Origin: JBOHUC01 sp050733935
GTDB taxonomy: Bacteria; Eisenbacteria; RBG-16-71-46; DASYSL01
Length of the DNA: 19,200 nt
Assembly: GCA_050733935.1 (NCBI GenBank)
Contig: JBOHUC010000125.1
Coordinates: forward strand, 1-19,200
Direction: 5' to 3'
The translations under genes were made by a program, and so were the position numbers. Positions 18,502 through 19,200 of the stretch are shown piece by piece. The stretch's first letter is position 1; each line of letters begins with the position of its first letter. The notes beneath the pieces are model-generated. The model was not told the DNA's origin. It did no database searches and saw only the letters and a list, made by a program, of their open reading frames with translations.

Positions 18502-19200
18502 ATGAGCCCCCGATCGAGTCTCGTTCGCCGCTCTCGCTTTTTCCCGTCGATCGCCCTCGCGGACACGATCGCGGGCGTGCTCGCGCTCGTCCTCGCCGCT
18601 TCCGCGGGTGCGCAGGCAAGCTCCCCCGCGCCCAAGACGCCCGCGCCGGCTTCGGCCGGTGATCCGGCCGCGAAGGCCGCGTCCGTCACGCCGGAGCAGG
18701 CCCAGGAAGTCGGTCGCATGCTCGACGACGAGGTCGTCGCGCGCACGAAGAACAAGGATCCGCGCGAGGTCGCGCAGAAGATCGCGGGCGAGTACGGCGG
18801 CAACGCCGACGAAATCCTCAAGCGGAAGCAGGACGCGAAGATTTCCTGGGGCGGCGTGATGATCGCCGAGGAGATCGCGCGCGCGACCGGCCGCCCGGTG
18901 AAAGAGATCATCGCCCAGAAGAAGAGCGGCCAGGGCTGGGGGAAGATCGCGAAGGACCACGGCTTGAATCTCGGGGAGGTCATGCATTCGGCTGGAGATC
19001 GCGCGGAGAAGCTCGGTCTGGCCGACAAGGCGAAGATGCAGGAGCGCTACAAGAAGTGGGAGGCCCGGCAGGCGAATTCAGGCGGCAAGAACAAGGGGAA
19101 GTCGACGAATGCGCCGGGTGTGAGCTCGGGATCGTCGAGCTCCGGATCCGCGAGCAAGGCCTCGGTTTCCGCTCCGGCCCCCGTCACGGAAGTGCCGGCC
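18502..19200 (+). CDS. Exported protein with W-G helical repeats, function unknown (3' end cut)
   Basis: The frame is open from ATG 18502 to the right edge (233 codons, no stop). AGGAG 6 nt upstream supports the start. Residues 1-~39 are a signal peptide: a basic start (RR), a hydrophobic core (IAGVLALVLAA), and a likely cleavage after SAGAQA. A Pro/Ala linker follows, then a charged helical core (about 62-190), then a Gly/Ser/Lys-rich tail. Within the core two related units can be aligned: DEILKRK...ISWGGVMIAEEIA (103-125) and KEIIAQKKSGQGWGKIA (134-150). The pattern is E-I-I/L, Lys, then W-G and I-A. Proteins with a KKSGxGWGxIA segment are common as hypotheticals in high-GC bacteria, but I know of no assigned function. 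No enzyme motif is visible. An envelope or extracytoplasmic location is inferred. Confidence 0.82.
   Translation, partial: MSPRSSLVRRSRFFPSIALADTIAGVLALVLAASAGAQASSPAPKTPAPASAGDPAAKAASVTPEQAQEVGRMLDDEVVARTKNKDPREVAQKIAGEYGGNADEILKRKQDAKISWGGVMIAEEIARATGRPVKEIIAQKKSGQGWGKIAKDHGLNLGEVMHSAGDRAEKLGLADKAKMQERYKKWEARQANSGGKNKGKSTNAPGVSSGSSSSGSASKASVSAPAPVTEVPA

Noticed and set aside
18323..18505. A 60-codon plus-strand frame whose TGA overlaps the ATG of the rightmost gene (ATGA)
   Set aside because: The overlap looks like coupling, but about a quarter of third positions are A or T, unlike the real genes. There is no ribosome-binding site, and it spans the predicted promoters.
18244..18987. N-terminal extension of tal-pgi in the open frame
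   Set aside because: It would run antisense through the exported-protein gene. GTG 18243 has a strong AAGGAG and the transaldolase homology starts right after it.

Overview
The window is very GC-rich (around 70% by eye, with G or C at most third codon positions). It is densely coding, with no rRNA, tRNA, CRISPR array, insertion sequence or phage gene visible. The gene set points to a free-living, high-GC bacterium: a transaldolase-phosphoglucose isomerase fusion, an OpcA-type G6PDH assembly factor, a three-domain persulfide dioxygenase-rhodanese and a GT-C membrane enzyme. The phylum cannot be fixed from the sequence alone. An uncultured high-GC lineage of the Eisenbacteria, Gemmatimonadota or deltaproteobacterial kind would fit, but this is inference.

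Layout. (1) Positions 1-1287, minus: the N-terminal 429 codons of an exported DUF885-like putative metallohydrolase, cut by the left edge. (2) 1501-3249, minus: a CorA-like 2-TM-GMN membrane protein. Across a 78-bp divergent gap lies (3) 3328-6436, plus: glucokinase followed by transketolase. (4) 6441-8144, minus: a polytopic AftB-like GT-C glycosyltransferase, convergent with transketolase and only 4 bp from it. (5) 8234-10212, minus: a three-gene cassette of DoxX-like membrane protein, alpha/beta hydrolase and tandem YCII/DGPF protein. (6) 10337-18243, minus: a tightly packed five-gene operon, in transcription order tal-pgi, zwf, opcA, a CstB-like gene and pgl. Its junctions are +10 bp, ATGA overlap, +12 bp and GTGA overlap. 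(7) 18502-19200, plus: an exported protein with degenerate W-G helical repeats, cut by the right edge.

How the genes work together. Glucokinase makes glucose-6-phosphate. Phosphoglucose isomerase (half of the fusion) exchanges it with fructose-6-phosphate. G6PDH with OpcA, then 6-phosphogluconolactonase, oxidise it to 6-phosphogluconate and make NADPH. Transketolase and transaldolase run the non-oxidative branch. No gnd, edd, eda, rpe or rpi is present here. The most unusual point is a CstB-like persulfide dioxygenase/sulfurtransferase locked by translational coupling inside the oxidative pentose phosphate operon. This suggests, but does not prove, a link between NADPH supply and reactive sulfur handling.
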